From JANPEZ01 sp031423155 (GTDB lineage Bacteria; Actinomycetota; UBA4738; HRBIN12), in contig JANPEZ010000161.1 in the NCBI GenBank assembly GCA_031423155.1, positions 62,001 through 126,000 of the forward strand: 64,000 nt of DNA, given 5' to 3'. Both the position numbers and the translations under genes were made by a program. Below are positions 18,112 through 26,667 of this stretch, in pieces. The first letter of the stretch is position 1. The number at the start of each line of letters is the position of its first letter. A model generated the notes under the pieces. It did no database searches and was not told where the DNA came from. It saw only the letters and a program-made list of their open reading frames with translations.

Positions 18112-19524
18112 GTGGAGCCTGCCGCCCAGCCCGAGCACGCCGAAGCCCTCGCCGGTGCCTACGGTGGGAGCAGGCTGACCGGGGCTGAGCCCGCCTCCCC
18201 TCCTGAGTTCGCCTTCGACGGGAGGGGCTCGCCCTTCACCCACGCGGATCTCACCGGGGAGATGGCCCCGGAGGACCACCGCATCATCGAGGCCATATCC
18301 GCCGAAACCTCCTGGATCGCCGACGTGCTTTCGCGGCTCGTCGAAGCCCCCTCCACCTTGGGCAACGAGGAGCCGGGTCAGATCGTTGTGGCCGAGGCCT
18401 TGCGGGCGATCGGGCTGGAACCCGTCGACGTGCCTATGGACGCCGACGCGATCCGCGCTCATCCGTTGTCTTCCCCTTTCGACTGGGACGTGAGCGCGAA
18501 GAGGAACGTCGTCGCCACCTGGTCGCCGGGCGCGACGAACCACGGGCGTTCCTTGATCCTCAACGGGCATATCGATGTGGTGAGCCCGGCACCGCTGGAT
18601 CAGTGGACCCGTGGGGCATTCAGCGGCGCCCAGGACGGCGATTGGCTCTACGGTCGCGGCGCCGCCGACATGAAGTGCGGCCTAGCGGCGATCCTCGGTG
18701 CGGTCAAAGGTCTACGCGAGCTCGGGCTGGAGCCTCATGCCCCCGTCATCGTCGAGTCGGTAGTGGAGGAAGAGTGCACGGGAAACGGCACGCTTCAGAC
18801 GCTGCTCGCCGGCTACATCGCGGACGCTGCTGTGATCACCGAGCCTTTCGGGGCGGCGATCACGACTTCCCAGGTCGGGGTCCTCTGGTTCCAGGTCGTG
18901 ATCAGGGGCGTGCCCGGTCACGCCGCCGAGCGCCAAGCCGTGAACGCGATAGAGAAGTCGTTGAACATGATCCAGGCACTGCGGGTGCTCGAAGCAGATC
19001 TGAACGCGGCACCGCCACCCCCTTACGATCTGTTCTCGCATCCGATCAACATGAACGTCGGTGCGATCCACGGCGGCGACTGGGCGAGCACCGTGCCGGG
19101 CGAGTGTGTCACCAGCTACCGCATCGCCCTATATCCGAACATGAAGGTCCGAGACCTGCAGGATCGGATCGAGGCAGTCGTCGCCGAGGCCGCTGTCGAT
19201 GACCCCGAGGTCTTCTCGCATCCCCCCCAGGTTCGCTACGGAGGGTTCGCCTGCGAGGGGTACGACATCTGGGACGAATCTCCTTTGGTCACGTCGCTCG
19301 CGAACGCATTCACCCGTCAGGCCGGGAGCCCGCCCTCGCTCGTCGCGACTACCGGCACTACCGACGCGCGTATCTTCGGGTTGAGCGGCATCCCGGCCGT
19401 CTGTTTCGGGCCCTACGCGGAGCAGGCGCACGGTGTGGACGAACGGGTGTACCTTCCGTCCGTGGTGCAAACGGCGCAGGTACTCGGCCTGTTCATCCGG
19501 GACTGGTGCGGGCTCTCAGGGTGA
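18112..19524 (+). CDS. M20 family metallopeptidase / deacylase (ArgE/DapE type)
   Basis: 470 residues. The zinc ligands and catalytic residues of the M20 family are visible: His153 and Asp155 in NGHIDVV, the bridging Asp186 in GRGAADMKCG, and Glu220/Glu221 in VVEEECTGNG. Family members cleave N-acyl or peptide bonds (acetylornithine deacetylase, succinyl-diaminopimelate desuccinylase, dipeptidases). The N-terminal 50 residues are Ala/Pro/Glu-rich and unlike the family; an alternative ATG at 18262 would remove them. Its stop overlaps the GTG of the ATP-grasp gene by GTGA, so the two are translationally coupled. An argE or dapE role is unlikely because no arginine or lysine genes are nearby. 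Confidence 0.82.
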   Translation: MEPAAQPEHAEALAGAYGGSRLTGAEPASPPEFAFDGRGSPFTHADLTGEMAPEDHRIIEAISAETSWIADVLSRLVEAPSTLGNEEPGQIVVAEALRAIGLEPVDVPMDADAIRAHPLSSPFDWDVSAKRNVVATWSPGATNHGRSLILNGHIDVVSPAPLDQWTRGAFSGAQDGDWLYGRGAADMKCGLAAILGAVKGLRELGLEPHAPVIVESVVEEECTGNGTLQTLLAGYIADAAVITEPFGAAITTSQVGVLWFQVVIRGVPGHAAERQAVNAIEKSLNMIQALRVLEADLNAAPPPPYDLFSHPINMNVGAIHGGDWASTVPGECVTSYRIALYPNMKVRDLQDRIEAVVAEAAVDDPEVFSHPPQVRYGGFACEGYDIWDESPLVTSLANAFTRQAGSPPSLVATTGTTDARIFGLSGIPAVCFGPYAEQAHGVDERVYLPSVVQTAQVLGLFIRDWCGLSG

Positions 19525-21131
19525 TCCGCTCGCTCGCGGGCCTCGTGGCGCTGATCGTTGCCGCGCGGCTGCTCGTGCGGTGGCTGAAGGATCGCGAAGG
19601 TCGCCGGCCTCTCGGGGCGGAGCAGGTTTCCGAACCCGTTGCGGCGCAACCGAAGGAGGCCCCAACCGTGATCAAGCGCACCGAGCCGCTCCGCGGGATA
19701 GCGGAGATACGCCACTTCTTCCGGACCAACGAGACTCCGCTCTATTTCGTGAGCGCGACGGCCTTCAATCTGCTCGGTATCGACCGCTGGGTCCGCAACT
19801 TCCGGTTCATCAACTACTACGACTCCTTCGACGGAGCGCACCCGAACGTCTTCGTCCCCAAGGAACAGACCCCCAGGGCCTTCGAGTCGATCGAGGAGAT
19901 ATGCAACTACCTCCTGGGCCACAAGGAGGTTCAGGACTACGTCCGCCGTCGCGGCCCCGGCGGCAAGGCCACCTTCCTGATGTTCGACGAGGAGACGGAG
20001 GAACTCGCCCGCGAACTGGGGCTGGACGTCGCGTTCCCCGACGCGAAGCTGCGTCACCGGATGGACTCGAAGATCGTCACCACTCAGCTCGGGGACGAAG
20101 CGGGGGTCCCGTCGGTGCCGAACACATTGGGCGAAGCGGCCGACTACCGGGAGCTACTGACTCTCGCCGACGGCGCAGGGCTGGGCCACGACCTCGTCGT
20201 CCAAACGCCATACGGTGATTCGGGCCAGACGACCTTCTTCATCGCCGGCGAAGGCGACTGGAAACGCGACGCGAAGAAGATCGTCGGCGAGCAGATCAAG
20301 GTTATGAAGAGGATCGAGCCACGAGAGTGCGCGATCGAAGGCGTCATCACCCGTCACGGAACGCTCGTCGGGCCGCTGATGGCCGAGTTGACCGGTTTCC
20401 CTGAACTCACGCCATACGACGGCGGCTGGTGCGGCAACGACGTTTTCCCTGAGGTGCTGACCGAGAAGCAGAGAGTGCTTGCGCGCGAGCGGACCATGGC
20501 GATGGGCGAGCGCTTGCGGCAGGAGGGCTATCGGGGCTACTTCGAGCTGGACTTCCTGGCCGACGCCGACACCGGCGAGATCTGGCTCGGCGAGCTGAAC
20601 CCTCGAGTAACCGGAGCCTCCAGCATCACGAACGTGAACGCGGTCGCCTACGGCGACATGCCGCTGTTCCTGTTCCATCTTCTCGAGTTCATGGACGTGG
20701 ACTACGAGATCGATGTCGAGGAGCTGAACGCCCGATGGGCGGCGCCGGGCAACATCGACACATGGACCCAGTTCATCCTCAAGCAGACCGATGACGCGGT
20801 CGAACTCATCACCGACGCGCCCGCATCGGGCATATGGAGCATGGGAGGAGAGCAGATCCGCTACGCGCGCCGCGACACCGACTGGCACACCGTCGCCGAC
20901 GAGAGCGAGGCCTTCTACCTTCGCATCGCCACGACCGGGCAGTACAGGTATCCGGGCGCGGACCTGGGGATCCTCGTCACCCGCGGCCGGTTCCTGGACG
21001 ATGATCACGAACTCGTGGACCGCGCGCGGGACTGGATCACAGGGATAAAGGGCCAGTTCTCGAGCGTGCCTCCCTCGGAAGAGCCGGCTGCCTTCACGGC
21101 ACCGGAGCCTTTCGGCTTCAAGATGCTCTAG
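19521..21131 (+). CDS. Membrane-anchored ATP-grasp ligase (carboxylate-amine ligase type)
   Basis: 536 residues. Residues 4-20 form one predicted membrane anchor followed by a basic stretch (RWLKDREGRR). The rest is an ATP-grasp enzyme, with a pre-ATP-grasp region to about 180, a Gly/Ser/Thr-rich loop near 230-240 (TPYGDSGQTTFF) and the Mg-ATP residues in FELDF (Glu342, Asp344) and ELNPR (Glu358, Asn360, Arg362). Such enzymes join a carboxylate to an amine through an acyl-phosphate. Some databases label homologues biotin carboxylase, but no partner subunits are present. It is coupled to the M20 gene upstream, and its stop abuts the ATG of the C45 gene. The substrate is unknown. Confidence 0.8.
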   Translation: MIRSLAGLVALIVAARLLVRWLKDREGRRPLGAEQVSEPVAAQPKEAPTVIKRTEPLRGIAEIRHFFRTNETPLYFVSATAFNLLGIDRWVRNFRFINYYDSFDGAHPNVFVPKEQTPRAFESIEEICNYLLGHKEVQDYVRRRGPGGKATFLMFDEETEELARELGLDVAFPDAKLRHRMDSKIVTTQLGDEAGVPSVPNTLGEAADYRELLTLADGAGLGHDLVVQTPYGDSGQTTFFIAGEGDWKRDAKKIVGEQIKVMKRIEPRECAIEGVITRHGTLVGPLMAELTGFPELTPYDGGWCGNDVFPEVLTEKQRVLARERTMAMGERLRQEGYRGYFELDFLADADTGEIWLGELNPRVTGASSITNVNAVAYGDMPLFLFHLLEFMDVDYEIDVEELNARWAAPGNIDTWTQFILKQTDDAVELITDAPASGIWSMGGEQIRYARRDTDWHTVADESEAFYLRIATTGQYRYPGADLGILVTRGRFLDDDHELVDRARDWITGIKGQFSSVPPSEEPAAFTAPEPFGFKML

Positions 21132-22127
21132 ATGCAGATGGTCAACTTCACGTTCCGCTCCCTCGAGGAGCTGTCGATCGGTCCGAAGTGGCAGGGCGTC
21201 TTCGAGGAGCGCTGGCCCCACTACCGGGCTTGGTTCCTGCGCGAGGGCGAAGAGGCGCGCCCGTCGTACGCCACCAGCGTGCGGATGTTGCGAGCACACA
21301 TGCCCGAGCTGCTCCCGGTCTACGAGCATCTGGTGGAGCTGGCGGGCGGCGGGGACCTTGCCGCCCGGATGCTCTCGCTGTACAAGCCACCGCCGTATCT
21401 GGCGGCTTGTTCGCAGGGCGTTTGGACCCGCGACGGCGCTCCTATGCTGGTCCGCAACTACGACTACGCGCCCTCTCGGATGGAAGGCATGGTCTGGTCT
21501 ACCCGCATGCTGGATCGGCGGGTCATCGGGATGAGCGACTGCCTCTGGGGACTGCTCGACGGCATGAACGATGCGGGCCTTGCGGTCTCGCTCACCTTCG
21601 GGGGCCGGCGCGTCTTGGGCGACGGCTTCGGTATCCCGATCGTCGTTCGTTATCTGCTCGAGGTATGCGCGGACGTCGGTGAGGCTCGAGAGGCCCTGGC
21701 GCGCTTGCCTTATAGCCTTTCGCACAACCTGACGCTGGCGGATGCATCAGGGCTCGTGCTGACCGCGTACCTCTCGCCCGATCGCGAACCGATCTTCCGC
21801 GAGTTTCCTGTCGCCACGAATCACCAGGGCATCGTCGAGTGGCCAGAGCAGGCCAAGGCGACCCGGACCATCGAACGGGAGCGTCACATCCTCGAACTTC
21901 TGGATGCCGTCGAGACGACGGCCGAGACTTTCGAGGGGTCCTTCTTGAGAGCCCCACTCTTCTCAACCGCGTACTCGAGCGGATTCGGGACGCTCTACAC
22001 CGCTGCGTACCGGCCGGTGACGCAAGCCGTCCGCTACCGCTGGCCGGCGTTCAGCTGGGACCTGGGCTTCGAAGCTTTCGAAGAGCTTCAGCACACCGAA
22101 GTGCTCGCCGAGGGATCGGTCGCGTAG
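21132..22127 (+). CDS. C45-type Ntn hydrolase / acyltransferase-like protein
   Basis: 331 residues resembling acyl-CoA:6-aminopenicillanate acyltransferase and linear amide C-N hydrolases. The probable nucleophile is Cys93 in AACSQG, followed by the typical DGAPMLVRNYDYAP strand. Later blocks are CLWGLLDGMNDAGLAVSLTFGG and FPVATNHQ. In the family the Cys becomes N-terminal by self-cleavage, so the first 92 residues would be a propeptide. The ATG follows the ATP-grasp stop with no gap. An enzyme that breaks or swaps amide bonds next to an enzyme that makes them and another that hydrolyses them suggests one shared metabolite. Confidence 0.78.
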   Translation: MQMVNFTFRSLEELSIGPKWQGVFEERWPHYRAWFLREGEEARPSYATSVRMLRAHMPELLPVYEHLVELAGGGDLAARMLSLYKPPPYLAACSQGVWTRDGAPMLVRNYDYAPSRMEGMVWSTRMLDRRVIGMSDCLWGLLDGMNDAGLAVSLTFGGRRVLGDGFGIPIVVRYLLEVCADVGEAREALARLPYSLSHNLTLADASGLVLTAYLSPDREPIFREFPVATNHQGIVEWPEQAKATRTIERERHILELLDAVETTAETFEGSFLRAPLFSTAYSSGFGTLYTAAYRPVTQAVRYRWPAFSWDLGFEAFEELQHTEVLAEGSVA

Positions 22128-22131
22128 ACGC

Positions 22132-22236
22132 ATGCGGACCGAGGAGTTCCTCGTCGACACCGGCGGCCAGGTGGTCGGAGATCCGAACGGGGAGAACAAC
22201 TCGCTAACGGTTCGGCTCTCGGTCGTTCCCGGCTAG
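22132..22236 (+). CDS. Possible 34-residue peptide gene ending the cassette
   Basis: A short frame, MRTEEFLVDTGGQVVGDPNG and 14 more residues ending VVPG, starts four bases after the C45 stop. It is acidic and has no membrane segment. No close Shine-Dalgarno exists, so it would depend on coupling. Its stop overlaps that of the convergent GroES-like gene by four bases. It may be chance, but its place next to an ATP-grasp enzyme makes it worth recording. Confidence 0.25.
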   Translation: MRTEEFLVDTGGQVVGDPNGENNSLTVRLSVVPG

Positions 22237-22643
22237 AGGTACTGACCGGAGGGTCGCTCGCGCATGTCCGAGACCGATTGCACCGCCTGAACGTCGCGCT
22301 CGCGTAGCAGCAGCAGGTCATCGCCTTCGAGCTCCACTTCCAGCCCCGCTTGAGGAAGGAACAAGACCCGGTCGCCTCGCTTGGCGACGCGGACATCCGG
22401 ACCGACGAGCGTGACGTCGGCCCACATCAGCTTCTTGGGAGCCGGCATAGCGGTTGCCGGGATCAGTAGCCCGCCACTGGACTTGCGCTCGCCGTTGTCG
22501 GGAGGCCGAACGACGAGGCGGTCTCCCGTCAGGCGAAGTTCGTCGCCGGGCGGCTTGCGGACCCTCTTCGTGGCCGCCTTGGCCGCGGTCTTCTTGGCGG
22601 CCGGCTTCTTGGCCGCGGTAGCGGAGCCTTCGGATCTGGGCAT
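22233..22643 (-). CDS. Atypical GroES-like co-chaperonin with Lys/Ala-rich N-terminal tail
   Basis: 136 residues. Residues about 36-121 follow GroES (LTGDRLVVRPPDNG, the mobile loop with GGLLI at 57-61, VAKRGDRVLFLPQAGLEVEL, and LLLLRERDVQAV at the end). GroES is usually about 100 residues. The extra N-terminus is Ala/Lys-rich with repeated AAKK units, like histone-H1-like tails that bind nucleic acid, and there is a short C-terminal extension. It could be the partner of GroEL at 13376 or a specialised relative; a canonical groES elsewhere would favour the latter. The ATG has a TAGACT box (22650-22655) six bases upstream. It is divergent from the PrmC-like gene. Confidence 0.78.
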   Translation of the reverse strand: MPRSEGSATAAKKPAAKKTAAKAATKRVRKPPGDELRLTGDRLVVRPPDNGERKSSGGLLIPATAMPAPKKLMWADVTLVGPDVRVAKRGDRVLFLPQAGLEVELEGDDLLLLRERDVQAVQSVSDMRERPSGQYL

Positions 22644-22670
22644 GCACCGAGTCTACCGACCTCGACCCGG

Positions 22671-22676
22671 TACCAT
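22671..22676 (+). promoter_or_regulatory. -10-like TACCAT box deciding the PrmC-like start
   Basis: TACCAT lies seven bases before the GTG at 22684 and overlaps the competing ATG at 22675. That argues for the GTG as the leaderless start. Confidence 0.4.
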
Positions 22677-22683
22677 GCCCGCC

Positions 22684-23544
22684 GTGAAAACCTCCAAGCT
22701 GATAAACGACGCCATCCAGGTCCTGAAGGCCTCGCCAGCGATCGACCATTGGCAGCACGGTCGGGAGCGGATAGAAGCCGAGGACATGCTCACGCACCTG
22801 CTGGGCCACGAGCCCGATCCCAAGGCCGACGTGAACGGCAAGGTCCTGAAGTACTTCGAAGAGATGGTCGAGAGGCGCGCGAGCGGCGAGCCCGTCCCGT
22901 TCATCAAGGGATACGCCGACTTCCGGGGGATGGAATTGATCGCCGAGCCCGGAGTGTTCGTTCCTAGAGACTCCTCCGAATGGCTTGGAGAGCAGGCCGT
23001 GCGCAGGCTGAGGCGCCGCAAGAACCCGGTCAGCGTGGACCTCGCGACCGGGGGAGGAACCATCGCCCTTGCCATAGCCAACGAGGTTCCAAAGACCGAC
23101 GTCTACGGCTGCGACATCTCCGAGGAGGCCGTGAAGCTCGCGCGGCGCAACGCCCGGGCGCTGAAGTTGAAGGCCCGGTTCTCCGCCGGCGACATGTTCG
23201 ATCCGCTTCCGCGGAGGCTGAAGGGTAGGGTCGACGTGATCACGCTCCATCCTCCATACGTGCCAGTGGGCGAGGTTAAAGACCTACCGGAGGAGATCCG
23301 GGACTGGGAACCGATGCACACCCTGACCGACCACAGCCTGGACGGACTCGGTCTCGTGATCCGCGCGGCGACGGAGGGCCCTGGATGGCTCGCCCCGAAC
23401 GGGTGGCTGCTGATCGAGGTCAGCCCGGACCGAACGCGGGACGTCTCCAAAGTGCTCCGCCGGGCGGGCTTCCGCCAGATCAAGAGCACGAAGGGCGGCG
23501 AGCTGCCCATAACTCGGGTCGTGGTGGGGCTGAGGCCCGCTTGA
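22684..23544 (+). CDS. PrmC/HemK-like methyltransferase with altered catalytic motif
   Basis: 286 residues with the PrmC plan: a helical N-terminal domain (about 1-70), the linker RRASGEPVPFIKGYADFRG, then a Rossmann SAM domain (DLATGGG at 119-125, CDISEEAV). PrmC methylates the GGQ glutamine of release factors using an NPPY motif and a PRPETE segment. Here these read HPPY (189-192) and PRDSSE (94-99), so the key Asn and the acidic contact are changed. It may modify another substrate or a different side chain. It is coupled to the S9 peptidase by TTGA overlap. Confidence 0.75.
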   Translation: MKTSKLINDAIQVLKASPAIDHWQHGRERIEAEDMLTHLLGHEPDPKADVNGKVLKYFEEMVERRASGEPVPFIKGYADFRGMELIAEPGVFVPRDSSEWLGEQAVRRLRRRKNPVSVDLATGGGTIALAIANEVPKTDVYGCDISEEAVKLARRNARALKLKARFSAGDMFDPLPRRLKGRVDVITLHPPYVPVGEVKDLPEEIRDWEPMHTLTDHSLDGLGLVIRAATEGPGWLAPNGWLLIEVSPDRTRDVSKVLRRAGFRQIKSTKGGELPITRVVVGLRPA

Positions 23545-25472
23545 CTCGCGTCGCGCCCTTCGGTTCCTGGTCCTCGCCGATATCGGGCGCGATGCTCGGG
23601 TCGAGCGGAGTGGGGCTCGCCGAGCCGTGGATCGAGGACGGCGTCTGCTACTGGCGCGAAGGCCGTCCGTCTGAGAACGGCCGCTGCGTCGTCGTCGCAG
23701 GGGGTCCGTTCTCTGAGCCGCGCGACGTCACTCCGGCGGAGTTCAACGTTCGAACCCGCGTTCACGAGTACGGCGGCGGCGCGTACTGGGTGCGCCGGGG
23801 GACCGTCTACTTCACCCACTACGACGATCAGCGCCTCTATCGGGTCGATCCCGGCGCCGATGCGTTCCCGATAACTCCGGAGACCGGAGCTCGCCACCGC
23901 TACGCAGACGGCCGCGCCTCCAGCGACGGCGCTTCGGTGGTATGCGTGAGAGAGCGTCACGAACCCGACGGTGTCTTCAACGAGATCGTGTTGATGCCGG
24001 CCGACGGCACTTCCGATGCGAGGATCCTTGCGGAGGGACACGACTTCTATGCGAACCCCCGTCTCTCTCCCGATGGCAGGAAGCTCGCATGGCTGAGCTG
24101 GGATCACCCGAACATGCCGTGGGACGGGACGCAGCTTTGGGTCGCGGACCTTGCGAGCGACGGGAGCATCAGCGGAGAGCGGCTCGTCGTGGGCGGCGAG
24201 TCCGAGTCGATCTTCCAGCCGGAATGGAGCCCGGCTGGGGAGCTGCACTTCGTCTCCGATCGCACCGGTTGGTGGAACCTCTACCGCGAGCGCGACGGGT
24301 CGATCGATCCCCTGCACGCGGCGGATATGGAGTTCGGCTGGCCCCTTTGGGTCTTCGGCTACAGTTCCTACGCCTTCCTTTCCGACGGTCGGATCGTCTG
24401 TCTGCACGAGCCGGTCGACGGGACTCAAAGGCTAGCTGTACTCGATCCGATCACCGGCGAGATGCTCGGCCTGGACCTTCCTCACACGGCCTTCGACAGC
24501 CCCTACTTGGTCGCGGATGGTTCGCAGGTTCTCTTCATCGGCGGTTCGCCAACCCTTCCCGCACAGGTAGTCTCGCTGGATCTGGAAACGCGAGCGGCGG
24601 AGGTTCTTCGTGAGAGCGAGACCGTCGAAATCGACGCCGGATATCTATCGGTGCCTGCCGAGATCGAGTTCCCCACCGATGGCGGAACCGCGTACGCTCA
24701 CTTCTATCCGCCGACGAACGCCGACTTCGCGGCTGCAGCAGGGGAGCTTCCACCGCTGGTGGTCTGGAGCCACGGTGGGCCGACCGCTGAGTCGACCCAG
24801 GAGTTCAACCTGGAGCTTCAGTACTTCACGAGCCGGGGACTAGCCGTGGCCGATGTCAACTACGCAGGAAGCACGGGTCACGGCCGTGCTTTCCGCGACA
24901 GGCTCAAGGGAAACTGGGGCATCACGGATACGCTCGATTGCATTAACGCGGCGAAGTTCCTTGCGGCGCAAGACAAGGTGGACGGTGCCCGGTTGGCCAT
25001 CCGAGGAGGCAGCGCGGGCGGCTATACGACACTTTGCGCTCTCACCTTCCACGATGACTTCTCGGCGGGCGCGAGCTACTTCGGCGTTGCCGACGTCGAA
25101 GCGCTGGCGACCGATACCCACAAGTTCGAGTCGCGCTATCTCGACGGCCTCATCGGTCCATATCCGGAAGCGGCCGACATCTATAGGGCGCGTTCGCCCA
25201 TCCATTACACGGATCTGCTCTCCAGCCCCATGATCTTGTTCCAGGGCTTGGAGGACGCGGTGGTGCTGCCCGCGCAAGCCGAGCGCATGGTCGCGGCTCT
25301 AGAGGCTCGGGGCCTGCCCTACGCATATCTGCCGTTCGAGGGCGAGCAGCACGGCTTCCGCAAAGCCGAGAACATCCGGAGGTCGAACGAGGCCGAGTTG
25401 TACTTCTACTCGAGGGTCTTCGGTTTCGACCTGGCCGATCGGATCGAGCCGGTCGACATCCACAACCTCTAG
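23541..25472 (+). CDS. S9 family peptidase (dipeptidyl-peptidase/oligopeptidase type)
   Basis: 643 residues. It has a beta-propeller N-terminus and a hydrolase C-terminus with Ser491 in GGSAGG, Asp572 in GLEDAVV and His604 in GEQHGF. The start is a TTG whose last two bases begin the TGA of the upstream gene. It is chosen because the following sequence (TRVAPFGSWSSPISG) matches the usual N-terminus of the family; the next ATG, at 23592, would cut it. There is no signal peptide, so it is probably a cytoplasmic peptidase. Confidence 0.88.
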   Translation: MTRVAPFGSWSSPISGAMLGSSGVGLAEPWIEDGVCYWREGRPSENGRCVVVAGGPFSEPRDVTPAEFNVRTRVHEYGGGAYWVRRGTVYFTHYDDQRLYRVDPGADAFPITPETGARHRYADGRASSDGASVVCVRERHEPDGVFNEIVLMPADGTSDARILAEGHDFYANPRLSPDGRKLAWLSWDHPNMPWDGTQLWVADLASDGSISGERLVVGGESESIFQPEWSPAGELHFVSDRTGWWNLYRERDGSIDPLHAADMEFGWPLWVFGYSSYAFLSDGRIVCLHEPVDGTQRLAVLDPITGEMLGLDLPHTAFDSPYLVADGSQVLFIGGSPTLPAQVVSLDLETRAAEVLRESETVEIDAGYLSVPAEIEFPTDGGTAYAHFYPPTNADFAAAAGELPPLVVWSHGGPTAESTQEFNLELQYFTSRGLAVADVNYAGSTGHGRAFRDRLKGNWGITDTLDCINAAKFLAAQDKVDGARLAIRGGSAGGYTTLCALTFHDDFSAGASYFGVADVEALATDTHKFESRYLDGLIGPYPEAADIYRARSPIHYTDLLSSPMILFQGLEDAVVLPAQAERMVAALEARGLPYAYLPFEGEQHGFRKAENIRRSNEAELYFYSRVFGFDLADRIEPVDIHNL

Positions 25473-25541
25473 CCGGGTCCCGCTGGGCGAGGGCCGAACG
25501 GCCCGGAGTGGATCGCCCGACGTCGTCGACCATGGCTAGAG

Positions 25542-26042
25542 ATGCAGACCTCTCGTTCGAGGTGGCTTCCGGTCGTTCATGTCGCCTGTCGGCTGATGCC
25601 GGCGGTCCTGCTGCTGTGGGCGGGGCTGGCCAAGGTTTCCGATCATCAAGGCGCGATCTTGGCCGTAGACGCCTACGACGCCCTTCCTGCGGGGGTGGTC
25701 GAACCCGTGGCAACCCTGCTCCCTTGGCTAGAGATCGCCACCGGAGTTCTTCTCGTGCTGGGGCTCTTCACGCGAGCGGCGGGTCTCGCGACCGCGGGGC
25801 TTGCCGCGCTGTTCATCGTCGCCATGGGGCAGGCCAAGGCCAGGGGTCTGCAGATCGACTGCGGCTGCTTCGGGGGAGGCGGCCGGGGAGGCGGCGTCAC
25901 CTGGTTGGACATCGCCCGCGACGCGCCCATCTTGCTGGCCGGGCTGTACCTCTTCATCCGTCCACACGGTCCCTTCCAGCTGGACCGCCACTTCATGGAG
26001 GAAAGACATGACGAACGCGACGAAGTCCCGCTCGCGCACTGA
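25542..26042 (+). CDS. MauE/DoxX-like integral membrane redox protein
   Basis: 166 residues with four hydrophobic segments (about 13-31, 53-75, 80-96 and 124-140). Two cysteines sit in a CGCFG motif (Cys107, Cys109) after the third segment, the pattern of MauE-type proteins, which are thought to pass electrons across the membrane to thioredoxin-like partners. The last 35 bases overlap the next gene, which encodes just such a partner. The C-terminal 25 residues are charged and look like read-through into the overlap. Confidence 0.75.
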   Translation: MQTSRSRWLPVVHVACRLMPAVLLLWAGLAKVSDHQGAILAVDAYDALPAGVVEPVATLLPWLEIATGVLLVLGLFTRAAGLATAGLAALFIVAMGQAKARGLQIDCGCFGGGGRGGGVTWLDIARDAPILLAGLYLFIRPHGPFQLDRHFMEERHDERDEVPLAH

Positions 26043-26667
26043 TGCGCGACCGCGCAAGGCAGGCCGCCGCGAGATCGAGAGTCGGCGCAGGCAACGCAGG
26101 TGGATCGGCTTCGCTCTGGGTTCCGTAGCCACGATCGCAGTCATCTCCACGGTCGTGTTGAGCGGCGGCTCCGACACTCGGGGCACACGGGCCTCCGAGC
26201 CCGGGACGGTGAGCATCGCGGACGTTACCGGTGTCGAGCTGGGGGTGGGAGCCGTAATTCCGGACTTCTCAGCACCGGAGCTGGCAGGAGGCACGCTCGA
26301 GTGGAAGACCTACGTCGGCAAGCCAACGGTGCTTGCCGTATGGGCTCCTTGGTGCCCTCATTGCCAGGTCGAGCTGCCGAGGCTGTTCGCGGCCGTCACT
26401 GCGCGTCCGCGTGTGCAGATGGTCTCCATCGCAACATCTATCGGTGCCCACCCGGGCCCTAGCGTCGCCTCATACATGAGCGATAACCGACTCACGTTCC
26501 CGGTAGCTATCGACGACACCGACCTGACGCTGATGTCGGGCCTTGGTGTGCAGGGCTTCCCGACGGTCTACTACATCGATGCATCCGGCAAGGTCGCTGC
26601 AGTGACCGAGGGGGAGGTTGCCGACGATCAGCTGACTACTATCCTGGACGAACTGACCGCGACCTAG
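26008..26667 (+). CDS. Membrane-anchored TlpA-like thioredoxin
   Basis: 219 residues. It has a basic N-terminus, a membrane anchor at about 33-52, and a TlpA/ResA-like thioredoxin domain facing outward. The active site is WCPHC (Cys116, Cys119), with the cis-Pro in GFPTVYYID. It probably reduces or shuffles disulfides of extracytoplasmic proteins, drawing electrons from the overlapping MauE-like protein. GGAGG lies eight bases before the ATG. Its stop overlaps that of convergent moaA by four bases. Confidence 0.83.
   Translation: MTNATKSRSRTDARPRKAGRREIESRRRQRRWIGFALGSVATIAVISTVVLSGGSDTRGTRASEPGTVSIADVTGVELGVGAVIPDFSAPELAGGTLEWKTYVGKPTVLAVWAPWCPHCQVELPRLFAAVTARPRVQMVSIATSIGAHPGPSVASYMSDNRLTFPVAIDDTDLTLMSGLGVQGFPTVYYIDASGKVAAVTEGEVADDQLTTILDELTAT

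Noticed and set aside
20154..21725. 523-codon minus-strand frame over the ATP-grasp and C45 genes
   Set aside because: It spans two well-supported plus-strand genes and shows only His/Arg/Leu-rich antisense composition.
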